Shown one piece after another: positions 6,767 through 14,855 of a stretch of DNA of 22,292 nucleotides. Under the pieces are notes generated by a model. The model searched no databases and was not told the origin of the DNA. It saw only the letters and a program-made list of their open reading frames with translations. Origin of the DNA: Actinobacteria bacterium 13_1_40CM_66_12 (lineage in GTDB: Bacteria > Chloroflexota > Dormibacteria > Dormibacterales > Dormibacteraceae); NCBI GenBank assembly GCA_001917895.1, contig MNEW01000047.1:1022-23313 (forward strand), read 5' to 3'. Numbering within the stretch: position 1 is the first letter of the stretch; each line of letters opens with the position of its first letter. The position numbers and the translations under genes are program-made.

Positions 6767-7404
6767 AAGTTCATCCTCTGGTTCACTCTGTGGGTCGCAC
6801 CTTCCGCGACGGCAGATGGCATGTCGTAAGCGATGAAAAACGAATCGACAACCTTCTTCTGCCAGAAGGCGAAGTAGTACGTGGCGCCGCTCACGTAGCC
6901 GCTGCCGACCACCGATTCCGGACCGAGGCCGGTGCCGGAGCCAGTCATCACGCTGCCACCGACCAGCTGTATGAACGTGATGTCCTTGGGGCCGAAGCCG
7001 AGCAGCGTGGAGTCGGCGCGGTAGGTTCGCGCGGCGATTGCCTGGTCTTTGAACTTGACGACCAATCCGGCGATCAGACCGCCCGTAGGTGCGCCGGTTC
7101 CGATTGTGGACAGCGCGTCACAGTCAGTCGCTGTCTGTCCGTATGCGGCGTAGTACGCCTCGGTCGCGCCCTGGGTCCTCCACTGCTCCCATTCGGCGGC
7201 ATATTGGGAAGCCGCGACCTGGTCGCTTGACTTCGCTCGGCCGATCACGGTCTGGATGTCGCCGCTTCCGGCGCATTTCACCAGTCCGGACACGTCACCG
7301 GGCTGAAGCGCGATGCTCTGGGCGCTGGCGCCCTTCGAATGAGCCGCTGTCGTGCAGCCCACGAGGGTCAGTACGACCAACAAACCCAGGACGTTGCGGC
7401 TCAT
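6763..7404 (-). CDS. Predicted lipoprotein of unknown function
   Basis: The 213-aa protein starts MSRNVLGLLVVLTLVGCTT. A short basic N-region, a hydrophobic core and the lipobox LVGC (Cys17) predict a signal-peptidase II lipoprotein anchored on the outer face of the membrane. The mature part has two more cysteines (VKCAG, TDCDAL) that could form a disulfide, and beta-rich repeats of Gly/Ser/Thr (GGSVMTGSGTGLGPE). I do not recognise the family. It is coupled by ATGA to the LarA-like gene and by GTGA to the acyltransferase gene, so it was kept inside a tight lipid-type operon and may handle its product outside the cell (inference). Confidence 0.8.
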   Translation of the reverse strand: MSRNVLGLLVVLTLVGCTTAAHSKGASAQSIALQPGDVSGLVKCAGSGDIQTVIGRAKSSDQVAASQYAAEWEQWRTQGATEAYYAAYGQTATDCDALSTIGTGAPTGGLIAGLVVKFKDQAIAARTYRADSTLLGFGPKDITFIQLVGGSVMTGSGTGLGPESVVGSGYVSGATYYFAFWQKKVVDSFFIAYDMPSAVAEGATHRVNQRMNL

Positions 7405-8978
7405 TCGACGTCGGCGAGAAGGATCGGCGGCATACGCATATGCGTAACGCTCGGGTGGCGCCCGACGGTCTGCTCGGCCATCTCAAAAGCGTCCTCGAGC
7501 GTGGTCGCGCATTTGAAGCCCAGGCGATGGACGACGTCACGCTCACCACCGACGACGATGATGTCCCCCGCGTGCTCCATCGCGTGCGCCGCCCAATACC
7601 ACGCATAAAAGGGATGCGCCCCGTGGTACGCGTGTGATTTGCGATAGAGCTGCCGGAACCACGGGTCCTCCGCGAACCGCAGCTCGTACTTGGCCTCGAT
7701 CTCCAGTGGCTTCGTCGTGTCGGCCAGAACCTCGTCGTAGAAGTCGATGTAGCTGGGGTGCTGCACCGCATCGAACTCGTACCGACACGGGTGCGTGAGG
7801 ATGAGCACGCCACCCTTCCTCAGGACCGGCTTGTTGCGATAGAAGTTGAACAGGTAGCCGACGCCCATGCAGACGACCAGCACCGGGTTCATCGGCGAGT
7901 TGACGTTGTATGGACCGAGGTACGGCACTCCTATGGTCACGATGTCGGTCTGCCCTTCCACCCGCACGCTGAGCTGGTTCCGCACCGCTTCGAGAGTCTT
8001 GTCGTGGACCGCGTCGACCTGGCCCGCGTTGACGCCGGTCAGCCCGTAAGGGGCCCGCATCGCATGAAAGAAGCTGCGCTTGACCGCCGGCGGTGCGAAA
8101 TCGGTCAGCTGCTTGGTGGCCAGGAACATCGCCTGGTCCTGTGCGGTCCAGTCGGTCTCGCGCTTTTGCATGAAGTTCGCGATCGCCGGAAAGGCGTGGT
8201 TGTTGACCGTGGTCTCGATGTGAAACACGCGCACGGTGTCTTCGATGAGCTGGCCCTGCCGGATGCATGAGTGATGCAGCGCGGAGTCGGGCGGGTTCAT
8301 GTACGAGCGCGAGCCGAGGAGGGTCTTCACGTTGTGATGAGCGCGGATGCCGCGATACGTCGCCAGGCCGGTGGCCATCGATTTGTGGCCGCCGTCCATC
8401 GGCACGAGCGTGAGGTTCACGTAGACGACGAGGTCTGACTCGGCCGCGCGCTTGTGCAGCGTCACCTCTTCGCCCTGGGCGGTCTTGCCGATGTAAACGT
8501 TGGCCTCCGGGTCCTCGCCATCGTGCTGGTAGAGGCGGTCGGGCCAGAACGTGGTGAAGATGCGATCGCCGACGATGTGGCGGATCTCGTCCGCTGTCAT
8601 GCGGCGATGCAGGCCGAGCGCCGCGATGAGGTGGATGTCCTCGACTCCGGCCTCGGCGGCCATGTCGATGACCTCCTCCATCACCAGCTGACGCACGTCC
8701 GGCGCGGCCATCGGTGGCAGCGGCAGCGACAGGTCGTCGAAGGCGATGGTGAGCTTCATGCCACGGCGGAGCAGCGACTTGAGCGGGTCGTCCTCGAGCG
8801 GCTTGCCGAGCGCTCGCTTGATGGCACGCTCTGGATGGGCGATCGGCTCCAGCGGGTCGGGCGGATACACGATCCGGGAACCGAGGGGCAGCTTCTCGAG
8901 GCGCACGCCCTCACCGAACTGAAACAGCACCGGCGGAGTGTTGCGATCGACCTCGATGACTGCTCCTGGGCGCGGCAT
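7401..8978 (-). CDS. LarA-like protein (DUF2088, nickel-pincer lactate racemase superfamily), divergent
   Basis: The 525-aa protein shows the LarA N-terminal layout. IAFDDLSLPLPP (in LarA D-x-T-R-P) is followed by IHLIAALGLHRRMTADEI (His124), then the cofactor segment DGGHKSMATGLATY (Lys199) and HH at 214-215. From memory of the Lactobacillus LarA structure, His108, Lys184 (which carries the nickel-pincer nucleotide) and His200 are spaced 76 and 16 apart; here the spacing is 75 and 16, so these three appear kept. The Arg of D-x-T-R-P and the His preceding the Lys are not evident. LarA enzymes racemise or epimerise 2-hydroxyacids by hydride transfer. The start ATG overlaps the dehydrogenase stop (TGATG). 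A different hydroxyacid substrate, possibly lipid-linked, is inferred from the neighbours. The protein is about 100 aa longer than LarA. Confidence 0.82.
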   Translation of the reverse strand: MPRPGAVIEVDRNTPPVLFQFGEGVRLEKLPLGSRIVYPPDPLEPIAHPERAIKRALGKPLEDDPLKSLLRRGMKLTIAFDDLSLPLPPMAAPDVRQLVMEEVIDMAAEAGVEDIHLIAALGLHRRMTADEIRHIVGDRIFTTFWPDRLYQHDGEDPEANVYIGKTAQGEEVTLHKRAAESDLVVYVNLTLVPMDGGHKSMATGLATYRGIRAHHNVKTLLGSRSYMNPPDSALHHSCIRQGQLIEDTVRVFHIETTVNNHAFPAIANFMQKRETDWTAQDQAMFLATKQLTDFAPPAVKRSFFHAMRAPYGLTGVNAGQVDAVHDKTLEAVRNQLSVRVEGQTDIVTIGVPYLGPYNVNSPMNPVLVVCMGVGYLFNFYRNKPVLRKGGVLILTHPCRYEFDAVQHPSYIDFYDEVLADTTKPLEIEAKYELRFAEDPWFRQLYRKSHAYHGAHPFYAWYWAAHAMEHAGDIIVVGGERDVVHRLGFKCATTLEDAFEMAEQTVGRHPSVTHMRMPPILLADVE

Positions 8979-10249
8979 CAGATCCTCAATGGTCGCAGGT
9001 CAAACGCGACCTTCACCGCGCCCAGCCGCCCCGCGCTCATCGCATACGCGATCGCGTCGCGATATTCGCCGAGGCCGAAAAGCGGACCGGTGAGCTTTTC
9101 CAGATGCAGGTCAGGCGCCGCTTCCATTGCCAGCTCGAACGTGCGCTTGCCCTTTCGCTTCGGCTCCGCGCCGTACGCGTAGGCGCCCATCACCGTCAGC
9201 TCCCGCTGCCATATGGCGGCCCAATCGACCTTCTCCTCACCGGGCATCCCGACGGCGACGACAGTGCCCCCCTCGCGCGTGAATCGAACGGCGTCGCTCA
9301 GGCTGCCGGCACGACCCACGCACTCGAAGGTGACATCCGCGCCACCCAGCAGCAGCGAGCGGTCGACGCCGTCGAGACGGCGCGCGCGGGTCGCGAAACG
9401 GATCCGCTGGTAAACGTCGCCCGGGTCGATCACCTGGTCGGCTCCGAGGTCCTTCGCAAGATCGCGCTGGGTTGGATGCTTGGCGACCGCGATGAGCCGC
9501 TTAGGTGGCGTGAACAACTTGATCGCGGCAACCGTCAGCAGTCCGATCGTGCCCGCGCCCAGGACGACGACGATGTCGTCCTTGGTGGCCGCACCGCGGA
9601 GCGCGGCGTGGACGCAGCACGCAAATGGTTCGATGAGCACCGCAGCTTCGTCGGAGAGGGTCTGCGGGACCGCATGCAGCTGGCTCGGGTGCGCGACCAG
9701 CACCTCACCCCACCCTCCTCCGGTGTCGGCGCAGTAGCCCGTCTGGAGCCCAACCTCGATCGGGCCCTCGGTCACGTTGTAACAAAGGCCAGGCCGGCCC
9801 TCGGCACAGCGCGTGCAGGGCGGATCGATGCCGCGCACCTTGCATCCGAGCGCGGGCTCGATGACGACCCGGCTGCCGTCGTCGAGGGTACCCACCACCT
9901 CGTGACCGGGCACGAACGGATAGCTGGTCAGCGGATCGAGATAAAGTGAGGCGTGGCCGCCGATCGCGGAGAGGTCGGAGCCGCAGATTCCCGAAAGCGT
10001 GGGCGACACGCGCACCCAGTTCGCAGCGGGCAGCTCGGGTTCGGCCACGTCGCCGAGGTGGAGCATCGAGAGCGCGCTCGTGGCCACCTCCGGCCGGCCA
10101 CCCGCTGCCCTGACGATGGCGTAGGAAGGAATACTTCTTACGTACTGGAGAGCTAGCGTCTGACCGCCTCCCGATACTCCGGCGAGCGCGGATCGGGCAT
10201 GGGCAGGCGCCAGTTGCCCGGAGCCATCCGCCAGCGCTCCACCCGCCAT
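8978..10249 (-). CDS. Zinc-binding alcohol dehydrogenase family protein (MDR)
   Basis: The medium-chain dehydrogenase order is clear. LSGICGSDL (catalytic zinc Cys), YPFVPGHEVVG (GHE motif), the structural-zinc lobe CTRCAEGRPGLC, then the Rossmann fold VVVLGAGTIGLLTVAAIKL and ECVGRAGSLSDAVRF, ending LGAVKVAFDL. It probably oxidises or reduces an alcohol/aldehyde with NAD(P). The start is unclear. The only ATG far enough upstream (10249) lies 97 bp inside the preceding gene and gives about 37 residues that look like shadow. The homologous part starts near YAIVRAAGG, just after the upstream TAG, where no ATG, GTG or TTG exists; ATT 10132 is the nearest possible start. A later ATG (10066) would cut the first strand. 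Second gene of the FAR > ADH > LarA operon. Confidence 0.85.
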   Translation of the reverse strand: MAGGALADGSGQLAPAHARSALAGVSGGGQTLALQYVRSIPSYAIVRAAGGRPEVATSALSMLHLGDVAEPELPAANWVRVSPTLSGICGSDLSAIGGHASLYLDPLTSYPFVPGHEVVGTLDDGSRVVIEPALGCKVRGIDPPCTRCAEGRPGLCYNVTEGPIEVGLQTGYCADTGGGWGEVLVAHPSQLHAVPQTLSDEAAVLIEPFACCVHAALRGAATKDDIVVVLGAGTIGLLTVAAIKLFTPPKRLIAVAKHPTQRDLAKDLGADQVIDPGDVYQRIRFATRARRLDGVDRSLLLGGADVTFECVGRAGSLSDAVRFTREGGTVVAVGMPGEEKVDWAAIWQRELTVMGAYAYGAEPKRKGKRTFELAMEAAPDLHLEKLTGPLFGLGEYRDAIAYAMSAGRLGAVKVAFDLRPLRI

Positions 10250-12513
10250 CCGCGCTGCCCCGCCACCTGCGAAAGGCGCGCGTCCGGGTTGACCGCGACC
10301 GGGCTTCCCACCAGCTCGAGCATGGGCAGGTCGGAGAGCGAGTCCGCGTACGCGAAGCTGTCGGCCAGCACCAACGAATTGCGAGAGGCGTACTCCTCGA
10401 GCAGGACGCCGCGCGCCTCACCTGCCGGCGGCGGCGATTCGAGGTCGCCGGTCAAGCGCCCGTCCCGAACCAGCAGCCGGGCACAGTCGACCTCGACCTC
10501 CAACAGCTCGGCGAGAGGCTCGACGACCACGTCGAGCGCCCCGGTCAGCAGCAGCACTCGGTGTCCGGCGCGCTTGTGCTCCCGGATCCGGCGCATGCCC
10601 TCCGGATAGATGCGCCGCAACGTCACCGAGTTGAGCGCTTCGCGACCGAGACGTTTCATGACCTCGTAGTCCAGGCCGTCGTACTCGCGATAGAAGCTGC
10701 GCTGGAACTCGGCCCGCGAGCGCCGCTCCAGATAGAGCCAACGCGGCGCCTCGCGCGCCATCTGCGCCATGAAGGCCGGCCACTCGTCCACGGGCTGGGC
10801 GCGCAGGCGCATCCAGAGGAAGTATTCGACGACGTTGGTCTCGACCAGAGTTCCGTCGACGTCGAAAACAGCGAGCACGTCCCCGCGGCCGGTGCGCTTG
10901 TCGATCGCCGCTCGCACAGAGCTCGTCTCAGGCTTGGGCGCGGTGCTGCCGCTCGGCTGGCGCCCCTTGCGGGCAACCGTTTCCGCACGCGACATGCGCA
11001 CCACGGTTGGGAAATGAACGTCCTGAAAGTAGTGCTCCCACTTGTACAGCGCGGCATCGAATGGGAAGGTCTTGCGCTCGGCTGCCGGAACGCGCTCCCA
11101 GACCGACATCAGGTTGCGCGTGTCGAAAATGCAATCGACCTCGGTGTAGACGCCATAGAGCTGGATTAGGTTGAGGCCGCGCTCGAGTCGTTCGCGCTCT
11201 TCATTGAGATCGTCCGACAGGCTCGCGACGCTCGCCCCCAATGGAAGTCGCTCGACCGCCCACTGCGCCGCGCTCACGAACCGCAGAGCGGCCTCACCCT
11301 TGGCGGCCAGCTCGCCGCGCGTCGGATACGTCCACGTGGGCGTGCCGATCGCCTGCCCGTAACGGTCGCGCAGCGGGTGCTTCGTGTAATAGCGAGTCGC
11401 CTCTTCTGCCATCTCGCGAAAGCGCAGCGGGTTGCGGCTCCCCGACGCCGCGTGATAGATCCGCGGCTTCGAGTCGGGCGGCGGGTTGGAAGCTACCGCG
11501 AGCACCGTGTTGACGACGAAGTCCGCAGGAATGATGTCGAGCAGCGAATCGGGAAGGCCGGAGAAGTCGCGCAAGATGCCGCGGCCGAAGGCGAGGATCA
11601 GTGGCTCCGCCATGCGGAACCCTTCAAGCCATCCGGGGAACGGTTCATCGAGCGCGCTCTCGATGATCGACGGCCTGACGATCGAAAGCGGGATGTCGCC
11701 GTGCAGCTCGACCACCGCGTGCTCGGCCATCGCCTTCGTGAAGGAGTAGATGTCGGCGAACCCCATCGAGTTCGCGTGCACCCGACCGCGTTCGATCAGG
11801 CGGTCTTTGACCCACCGCTCGCGCAAGCGCTCGGTTGCCCGCGCCACCGCCGGCGTCCCTGCGGGCCCCATGCGTGATGTCGCCTCGCGTCGCAGCTTCT
11901 TCAAGACCTCCGGCCGCCTCGACTCCTCCTCGACCGGACCTCGCAGGGTGGTCAGCACCGCCGCCTCGTGTCGCCAGTTGAGCCCTGGGTCGAGGGGTGC
12001 CTCCTCGCGCACGAGACCGCGGAGCATCCCGCCCACGTAGGCGGTTGAGATGTGCACGAGGTGCGGGTGGGCGCCGTAGGTCTTCAGCGCTTCGACCAGG
12101 CGAGCCGCACCGAGAAGGTTGGTCTGCGCAGACAGGTCAGCCGGGTTGTCGAATTCGACCGCGGCCGCGGAGTGGATGACGATGTCGCATGAGTGCAGCT
12201 GCTCGCGTCCGTGATCGGTCAGCGCGAGCCCATCGCGACCGAGGTCGATCTCCAGCACCGCGAGCTTTTCTTTGGCGAGCTTCGCGAATCGCGCCTCGCC
12301 CAATTCCTCCTTGAGTCGCTTGAATGCCGGGCTCGACAGCACCTCGCGCTCTAGCCGCTCGGACGCCGGCCGGCGCGCGCTGGAACGGATGGCGAGGTTG
12401 ATGCGGCCGACGTCGGGAATCGAACGCAGGCATTTCTCGACGATCGACTTGCCCAGGAAACCGGTGCTGCCGGTGACCAGAATGGTCTTGCCTTTGAAGG
12501 CCTCAGCTATCAA
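10153..12513 (-). CDS. Fatty acyl-CoA reductase-like SDR fused to a HAD-IB phosphatase
   Basis: The 786-aa fusion has an N-terminal NAD_binding_4 ('male sterility') reductase domain with TGSTGFLG at 14-21, VIHSAAAVEFD, STAYVGG and the catalytic YSFTK (Tyr256, Lys260). Such domains reduce fatty acyl-CoA or acyl thioesters to aldehyde or alcohol. Residues about 545-760 are a HAD-IB hydrolase with FDVDGTLVE (Asp551, Asp553 nucleophile/acid), LLTGALD (motif II) and DSFAYADSLSDLPML (motif III/IV), related to SerB-like phosphatases and to HAD parts of PlsC fusions. Start is TTG 12513, because an in-frame TAG lies shortly upstream and no other start fits; no ribosome site is seen. It opens the five-gene operon. 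Either domain's substrate is unknown; a lipid precursor is likely. Confidence 0.87.
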   Translation of the reverse strand: MIAEAFKGKTILVTGSTGFLGKSIVEKCLRSIPDVGRINLAIRSSARRPASERLEREVLSSPAFKRLKEELGEARFAKLAKEKLAVLEIDLGRDGLALTDHGREQLHSCDIVIHSAAAVEFDNPADLSAQTNLLGAARLVEALKTYGAHPHLVHISTAYVGGMLRGLVREEAPLDPGLNWRHEAAVLTTLRGPVEEESRRPEVLKKLRREATSRMGPAGTPAVARATERLRERWVKDRLIERGRVHANSMGFADIYSFTKAMAEHAVVELHGDIPLSIVRPSIIESALDEPFPGWLEGFRMAEPLILAFGRGILRDFSGLPDSLLDIIPADFVVNTVLAVASNPPPDSKPRIYHAASGSRNPLRFREMAEEATRYYTKHPLRDRYGQAIGTPTWTYPTRGELAAKGEAALRFVSAAQWAVERLPLGASVASLSDDLNEERERLERGLNLIQLYGVYTEVDCIFDTRNLMSVWERVPAAERKTFPFDAALYKWEHYFQDVHFPTVVRMSRAETVARKGRQPSGSTAPKPETSSVRAAIDKRTGRGDVLAVFDVDGTLVETNVVEYFLWMRLRAQPVDEWPAFMAQMAREAPRWLYLERRSRAEFQRSFYREYDGLDYEVMKRLGREALNSVTLRRIYPEGMRRIREHKRAGHRVLLLTGALDVVVEPLAELLEVEVDCARLLVRDGRLTGDLESPPPAGEARGVLLEEYASRNSLVLADSFAYADSLSDLPMLELVGSPVAVNPDARLSQVAGQRGWRVERWRMAPGNWRLPMPDPRSPEYREAVRR

Positions 12514-12515
12514 GA

Positions 12516-12535
12516 CCGACTGATTCTAGAGTCGG
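12516..12535 (-). promoter_or_regulatory. Hairpin and -10-like element just before the reductase-HAD gene
   Basis: CCGACT (12516-12521) and AGTCGG (12530-12535) form a 6-bp stem with an 8-nt loop in the 37-bp gap between the M23 gene and the operon. On the minus strand the loop includes TAGAAT (12528-12523), a near-consensus -10 ending 9 nt before the TTG start. This would give an almost leaderless transcript. There is no clear -35 and no T-run, so both promoter and terminator readings are weak. Confidence 0.3.
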
Positions 12536-12550
12536 CGGTGGGGCGCCCTG

Positions 12551-13633
12551 CTATACAGCCTGTCCATGGTTCAGGCGTGGCGTTTGGACGGACGTCGAGC
12601 CTCCCGCGTCAGTCCATCCGAGGTCCGTCGTGACCGAGGCCCAGAACCAGTAGGACTCGTCGGCGCGTCCCTTGAAGACCGCAGAGCCCGCGCCCACGCC
12701 CCCCAACCACGGCTTCATCCGGCCGTCCTGCATGACCACATCGACCTGGAAGTGCGTTCCGCCGCCTGGGCTCGACCATGAGACGTCGATCGAGTTGGGA
12801 TCGCTCGCATCCTGCGTCGCCGTGACGGTGACCGCCGGCAGCGCCACGTCGGCGTATCGCGGCGAACCTGTGAGCCAGAGGTCGCCGAGATCCCACGGCC
12901 ACGGGTCTGGGGACGACCCAGACCAGCCATAGGGATCGACCGGCGTCTGGCTGCGGTGGACGTAGTACACCCCGAAATGCAGGTGCGGGCCGGTGGCGGT
13001 ACCGGTCATTCCGGAAATGCCGATCACCTGTCCACGACGGACGTACTGGCCCTTGGCGACGTCGATGCGAGAGAGGTGGCCGTAAAACGTGAGCAGCCCG
13101 TTGCCGTGGTTGATCTCGATCGTCATGCCGCTCAAGCACTCGTGGCAGTTGGGGTCGAGCCAGTTCGCGTACATGACGGTCCCGGGGGCGGCGGCGGCGA
13201 CCGGCTCGTAGGTCAGCCCGTAGTCGTAGCCGTCATGGCCGTCGTAGTAGAGGTAGTCGTGGCCGCCCGGCGTCTGTGCGTACCCCTCGCTGAAGCTTGG
13301 GTCGGGCCCGCCCACCTGGCTCGTCGCCTCTACGCCGTCGTAGCGGCAGACGCGGCCGTTGGTCCCGTAGTCCGGGAAGCAGTGGTCGAACAGCGATGTG
13401 ACGATGTGAGGCCCCATGAACGGCAGCGTGAGAAAGGCGCCCGATGCCGGCTTCGAGCTCGTGTTGCCGGCTCCATCCTCGAACGGCCCGTAAGCCGTCT
13501 GGCTGGGATAGAACCAGCGCACGTAGCGATCGTGCTTCTGTCCAGGCGGCAGCGCCTGCGACGCCTGGGCCGGTGCGCTCTGCAGCAGCAGGAACGCCAC
13601 GGCGGCGAGTGGGATCAGATGGCGGATGCGCAT
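12551..13633 (-). CDS. Secreted M23 (LytM-type) metallopeptidase with Fn3-like C-terminus
   Basis: From ATG 13633 the protein has 360 aa and a clear signal peptide (MRIRHLIPLAAVAFLLLQSA, cleavage near AQA-SQ). An upstream in-frame ATG (13666) would add 11 residues before the signal peptide. The LytM domain at about 120-235 has GHDGYDYG (His133 and Asp137 zinc ligands) and GPHLHFGVYY (His217-x-His219, the third ligand and the base), the full M23 catalytic set, plus LTFYGHLSRIDVAKGQYVRRG. These enzymes cut peptidoglycan peptide bridges or act as envelope regulators. Residues about 270-355 (TVTATQDASDPNSIDVSW...SYWFWASV) resemble a fibronectin III domain. Paired cysteines (CFPD/CRYD, CHEC) suggest disulfides outside the cell. 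Same strand as the operon downstream, 37 bp away. Confidence 0.88.
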   Translation of the reverse strand: MRIRHLIPLAAVAFLLLQSAPAQASQALPPGQKHDRYVRWFYPSQTAYGPFEDGAGNTSSKPASGAFLTLPFMGPHIVTSLFDHCFPDYGTNGRVCRYDGVEATSQVGGPDPSFSEGYAQTPGGHDYLYYDGHDGYDYGLTYEPVAAAAPGTVMYANWLDPNCHECLSGMTIEINHGNGLLTFYGHLSRIDVAKGQYVRRGQVIGISGMTGTATGPHLHFGVYYVHRSQTPVDPYGWSGSSPDPWPWDLGDLWLTGSPRYADVALPAVTVTATQDASDPNSIDVSWSSPGGGTHFQVDVVMQDGRMKPWLGGVGAGSAVFKGRADESYWFWASVTTDLGWTDAGGSTSVQTPRLNHGQAV

Positions 13634-13697
13634 AAGGTTCAAAGACTGGGTCCGCGCGCCATACAACGGGCCGCGGATTGGTTAAGTTTCGCAAATC

Positions 13698-14747
13698 GTG
13701 GCCCACGAGTCTGTCGATATCAGCGTCCTGAGCCAGGGCAAGGTGGCCGTGTACGAGGAACCAACCGGACCCTCGGGGGTCAGGGTCCGAGAAAGACCTC
13801 GAACTCACCCTAGGCCAGGGTCCGTCGCCGTAGAGATCCGCGCGGCATCGCTCAACCACCTGGATCTGTGGCTCGCGCACGGCGCGCAGCGCATCCCGCC
13901 GCCACGAGTGATCGCCGGGGATGGCGCCGGCGTCGTGCACGAATCGGGCGACCCCGCCTGGAAACCGGGTGACGAGGTCGTCCTCTTCCCGACCTTGTGT
14001 GACTGGGAATGCGAATGGTGCCGCGCCGGCGAGAACGTGCGCTGCCCGCATTTCGGCGTGCTTGGCGAGCACTCGGACGGCGCGGCGTGCGAGCTCATCC
14101 ACATCGATGCACGCAATGTCTTTCGCAAGCCGGCGGCGCTCACCTGGGAGGAAGCCGCCGCCTTTCCGCTGACCTTCCTCACGGCGTGGCGGATGCTGAC
14201 AACGCGTGCCCAGCTGCGGGCCGACGAGACCGTCCTCGTGATCGGAGCAGGCGCGGGCGTCGCCGTGGCAGCGATTCAGATCGCGAAACACATCGGCGCG
14301 CGAGTCCTGGCAACCAGCCGCTCAGAAGCCAAGAGGAAGCGCGCGTTGGAGCTCGGCGCCGACCTGGCTTTCGACTCCGGGGGTTTCAGCAAGGCGGTTC
14401 GCGAGGCGACCGGCGACGGCGTCGACGTCGTGTTCGAGCACGTCGGTCCGGCGACGCTCGAGGAATCGATGCGTTCGCTCGCGATGGGCGGGCGCATCGT
14501 CACGTGCGGGTCGACGTCGGGCGTGAAGGCTGAGATCACCATGCCGCGCCTGTTCTTCCGGCATGCCGGCCTGCTGGGGTCGACGATGGGAAATGCATCG
14601 GAGTTCGAGGCTCTGCTGAAGGCGATCGATCGCGGGCTGCGCCCGGTGGTCGACTCGGTCTATCCGCTCGATGAGGTGCAGGAGGCGCTCACGCGGCTCG
14701 ACGCCGCCGAGCAATTCGGGAAAGTCGTCCTATCGGTGTCCTCCTGA
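13698..14747 (+). CDS. Zinc-type alcohol dehydrogenase / quinone oxidoreductase-like MDR protein
   Basis: The protein is up to 349 aa. It shows RAASLNHLDLWLAHG, the MDR opening near residue 50, then VIAGDGAGVV, a four-Cys structural zinc lobe CDWECEWCRAGENVRC, the Rossmann motif VLVIGAGAGVAVAAIQIA, and FEHVGPATLEESMRSLAMGG. The catalytic-zinc Cys is replaced (NHLDL), as in quinone-reductase-like members, although the structural zinc site remains. It probably reduces an enone or quinone, or oxidises an alcohol, with NADPH. Start GTG 13698 gives about 15 extra residues; GTG 13743 begins at the usual domain start and is equally possible. It is divergent from the M23 gene across 64 bp (13634-13697), where only a short AT-richer patch (TTGGTTAAGTTTCGCAAATC) is seen. 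Confidence 0.85.
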   Translation: MAHESVDISVLSQGKVAVYEEPTGPSGVRVRERPRTHPRPGSVAVEIRAASLNHLDLWLAHGAQRIPPPRVIAGDGAGVVHESGDPAWKPGDEVVLFPTLCDWECEWCRAGENVRCPHFGVLGEHSDGAACELIHIDARNVFRKPAALTWEEAAAFPLTFLTAWRMLTTRAQLRADETVLVIGAGAGVAVAAIQIAKHIGARVLATSRSEAKRKRALELGADLAFDSGGFSKAVREATGDGVDVVFEHVGPATLEESMRSLAMGGRIVTCGSTSGVKAEITMPRLFFRHAGLLGSTMGNASEFEALLKAIDRGLRPVVDSVYPLDEVQEALTRLDAAEQFGKVVLSVSS

Positions 14748-14763
14748 GGCAGGCCGGTCTAAT

Positions 14764-14792
14764 TTCCGCGCGTTTGGTGCCAAACGAGCGCA
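14764..14792. repeat. Palindromic dispersed repeat, copy 2 (imperfect)
   Basis: Positions 14767-14790 are a 24-bp palindrome with one mismatched pair, core CGTTTGGTGCCAAACG. The length, core and TTTC/CA flanks match the repeat at 3371-3400. It lies 17 bp after the dehydrogenase stop, between genes that converge, the same kind of place as copy 1. The remaining gap to 14855 shows nothing further that I can interpret. Confidence 0.7.
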
Positions 14793-14855
14793 ATGGAGGC
14801 GTCGCACACGCACCGTTGGCGGCAAAGATGCAATATCCCGTGATTGATTGAGCCG

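Noticed and set aside
12956..13813. 285-codon plus-strand frame
   Set aside because: It is antisense to the M23 gene, whose signal peptide and zinc motifs are clear.
13233..14291. 352-codon minus-strand frame opposite the second dehydrogenase and the M23 start
   Set aside because: It is antisense to two well-supported genes and has no recognisable domain.
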